Assembly: GCA_046153875.1 (NCBI GenBank)
Contig: JBJXFE010000024.1
Location: 1 to 16,216 of the forward strand
Direction: 5' to 3'
DNA length: 16,216 nucleotides
Source of the DNA: JBJXFE01 sp046153875
GTDB taxonomy: Bacteria; Planctomycetota; Phycisphaerae; Phycisphaerales; UBA1924
In this document: positions 14,979-16,216 of the stretch, piece after piece
Layout of the letters: every line of letters begins with the position of its first letter
Position numbering within the stretch: position 1 is the first letter of the stretch
Translations under genes and position numbers: made by a program
The notes under the pieces: model-generated
Database searches by the model: none
The model's input: the letters and a program-made list of their open reading frames with translations, nothing else
What the model was told of the DNA's origin: nothing

Positions 14979-15010
14979 TCCGTCCCTTCGCCCCTCCATC
15001 CCTTCGTCCC
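14979..15010. repeat. Two tandem 16-bp repeats upstream of tRNA-Ser
   Basis: TCCGTCCCTTCGCCCC (14979-14994) and TCCATCCCTTCGTCCC (14995-15010) are head-to-tail copies differing at two positions. They fill most of the 63-bp gap between the dockerin protein gene and tRNA-Ser. No terminator hairpin was seen in that gap. Confidence 0.75.
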
Positions 15011-15014
15011 TTTC

Positions 15015-16216
15015 CTACGGACACCCCAGCACGTACTTCCCCTGGAAGCACCCGAAGTCGGCGACGGTGAGCGCGCCGTCGCTGTTGCAGTCGGCGTACG
15101 GGTTCTGGAGCACGTACGCGGTCTGGAAGCAGCCGAAATCCGCGACGCTCAGGACGTGGGCCCCGGTGACCGGGTGGAAGTCGCGGGTGCAGTTGGCGAA
15201 GCACTCGGGCGGCAGGGGGCAGCCCCAGCGGGCCAGCCCCTTGGCGGGGATTCCGGTGCCGGTGAAGAAGAAGTACCCGCCGACGTAGAGGCCACCGGGG
15301 TTCGGGCCGTTCCCGTCCTCGTCGTAGACCCCGAGCGACTTGACCTCGGACTGCACGGGGAAGCCGGTGACGCCGCCCTGCAACGTGTTCCACGTCCGCC
15401 CGTCCCACTTGACCAGCCCTGACGACGGCATCCCCGCAACCTGGTGGATTCCCCCGCCGACGAAGAGCGCGGGTTTGTTCGGCCCCGGCCCGTCGTCGTC
15501 GAAGACCGCCATCGCCGTGACCCAGCCCGCGGTCCAGCCGGGAACGGGCGACCATTGCTGCCCGTTCCAGCGCGCCAGGCCGGACATGGGGATGCCGCCC
15601 GCGTAGCTGAACGCGCCGCCGACAAAGAGCGTGTCGTGCTGAGGTCCGGGGCCGTCCTCGTCGAAGACGCCGAGGGAGTTGACGGGCGAGCCGGCGAGCC
15701 CTGAGCCGAGGCCTTCCCAGTTCACGCCGTCCCAGCGGGCCACGCCGTTGACGACCGTGCCGCCCGCAATCTGCGGGTATCCAACGACATACAAGCCCGG
15801 AAGGCGCGGGCCCGGGCCGTCGTCGTCGTACACCGTCGTGGCATTGACTCCGGCCGGATAGATTCCCGTGCCGAGCGCACTCCACGCCGACCCGTTCCAC
15901 TGGCCGATCCCCGAAACGCCCGGGTTCGACTCCAGGTCGTACACCCCCGCAACGATGAGCTCGGGTGAGGTCCCGCTCTGTCCCGAGCCCGCGTATGGGC
16001 GCAGCGAAGTAATGTTCGCGCCGTTCGGCTGCGTCGGCGCCCAGCCGGCCAGGGTGCGCCATTCACGATCGCTCCACCGACCGAGTGATCGGGTCTGCAA
16101 AGCGCCGATCGCGAAGAAGTTGCCTCCGAGGTACAAGCCCGGCGGGTATCCCTTCAGAGCGTGCGGCCGCGCGCTCAGCGCGTAGACAAAGGCGAACGGC
16201 TCGGGGATGCCGCTGC
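15015..16216 (-). CDS. Secreted repeat protein with C-terminal GC-type dockerin (N-terminus outside window)
   Basis: The frame is open to the right edge, so the 5' end and any signal peptide are missing; 399 residues are visible, ending in TAG. About five repeats of 54-59 residues can be aligned. Each runs from an acidic turn (DDDGPGP, DEDGPGP or DEDGNGP) through a strand such as LYVGG or LFVGG, then AGG, then ARWDG-x-x-W. The pattern suggests a propeller or beta-solenoid with acidic, perhaps calcium-binding, turns. The last 60 residues, after two Cys-containing segments, carry two copies of VADFGCFQ, one after a degenerate loop and one after DCNSDGALT, a canonical EF-like calcium loop. This is the GC-type dockerin found at the C-termini of many exported Phycisphaerae proteins; its partner is not established. 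No catalytic residues are recognised. It lies upstream of tRNA-Ser. Confidence 0.85.
   Translation of the reverse strand, partial: SGIPEPFAFVYALSARPHALKGYPPGLYLGGNFFAIGALQTRSLGRWSDREWRTLAGWAPTQPNGANITSLRPYAGSGQSGTSPELIVAGVYDLESNPGVSGIGQWNGSAWSALGTGIYPAGVNATTVYDDDGPGPRLPGLYVVGYPQIAGGTVVNGVARWDGVNWEGLGSGLAGSPVNSLGVFDEDGPGPQHDTLFVGGAFSYAGGIPMSGLARWNGQQWSPVPGWTAGWVTAMAVFDDDGPGPNKPALFVGGGIHQVAGMPSSGLVKWDGRTWNTLQGGVTGFPVQSEVKSLGVYDEDGNGPNPGGLYVGGYFFFTGTGIPAKGLARWGCPLPPECFANCTRDFHPVTGAHVLSVADFGCFQTAYVLQNPYADCNSDGALTVADFGCFQGKYVLGCP

Noticed and set aside
13118..15070. Plus-strand open frame of 650 codons across the hydrolase and tRNA genes
   Set aside because: It runs straight through the tRNA and is extremely rich in Arg and Pro; the minus-strand product has a signal peptide and a TIM-barrel pattern.

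Overview
This is a GC-rich bacterial window that looks planctomycetal, probably class Phycisphaerae. Three things suggest this: an exported WD40 protein whose N-terminus carries the RGWEWRHL block known from planctomycetal kinase/WD40 fusions, a secreted repeat protein ending in a GC-type dockerin (paired DFGCFQ motifs), and large secreted proteins read in extreme GC-rich codon usage. The class assignment is inference; no rRNA is present.

Layout. Positions 1-348 are the 3' end of an alpha2-type glycyl-tRNA synthetase gene, followed by a good intrinsic terminator at 480-511. A PadR-family regulator (588-1169, +) converges with, and overlaps by 32 bp, the end of a five-gene minus-strand operon running from 6321 down to 1138. 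In transcription order that operon encodes a TetR-family repressor, a DUF1761 four-helix membrane protein, a DUF4287+AHSA1/SRPBCC protein, an exported WD40 protein with 14 recognisable repeats (two seven-bladed propellers), and a probable lipoprotein joining an SRPBCC domain to a lipocalin-like second domain. The TetR/DUF1761 and WD40/SRPBCC pairs share 4-bp ATGA overlaps. Upstream lies a well-formed control region: a consensus TTGACA -35 box and two 16-bp palindromes 21 bp apart, centre to centre, covering the -10 and start-site region. This operon is the best candidate in the window for a poorly described system.

Positions 6790-12107 (+) are a complete tripartite ABC efflux operon of MacAB-TolC type: a membrane-fusion protein, a separate ATPase, a separate FtsX-type permease (ATGA-coupled to the ATPase), and a TolC-family outer-membrane lipoprotein. 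It is divergent from the tetR operon across about 470 bp of intergenic DNA that holds no recognisable gene.

Positions 12134-16216 (-) hold, in transcription order, the 3' part of a secreted repeat protein with a GC-type dockerin, a short 16-bp tandem repeat, tRNA-Ser(UGA), and a large secreted glycosyl-hydrolase-like protein. The best start of that protein, a TTG, lies only three bases past the tRNA discriminator base. No CRISPR array, insertion sequence, prophage or rRNA was seen.
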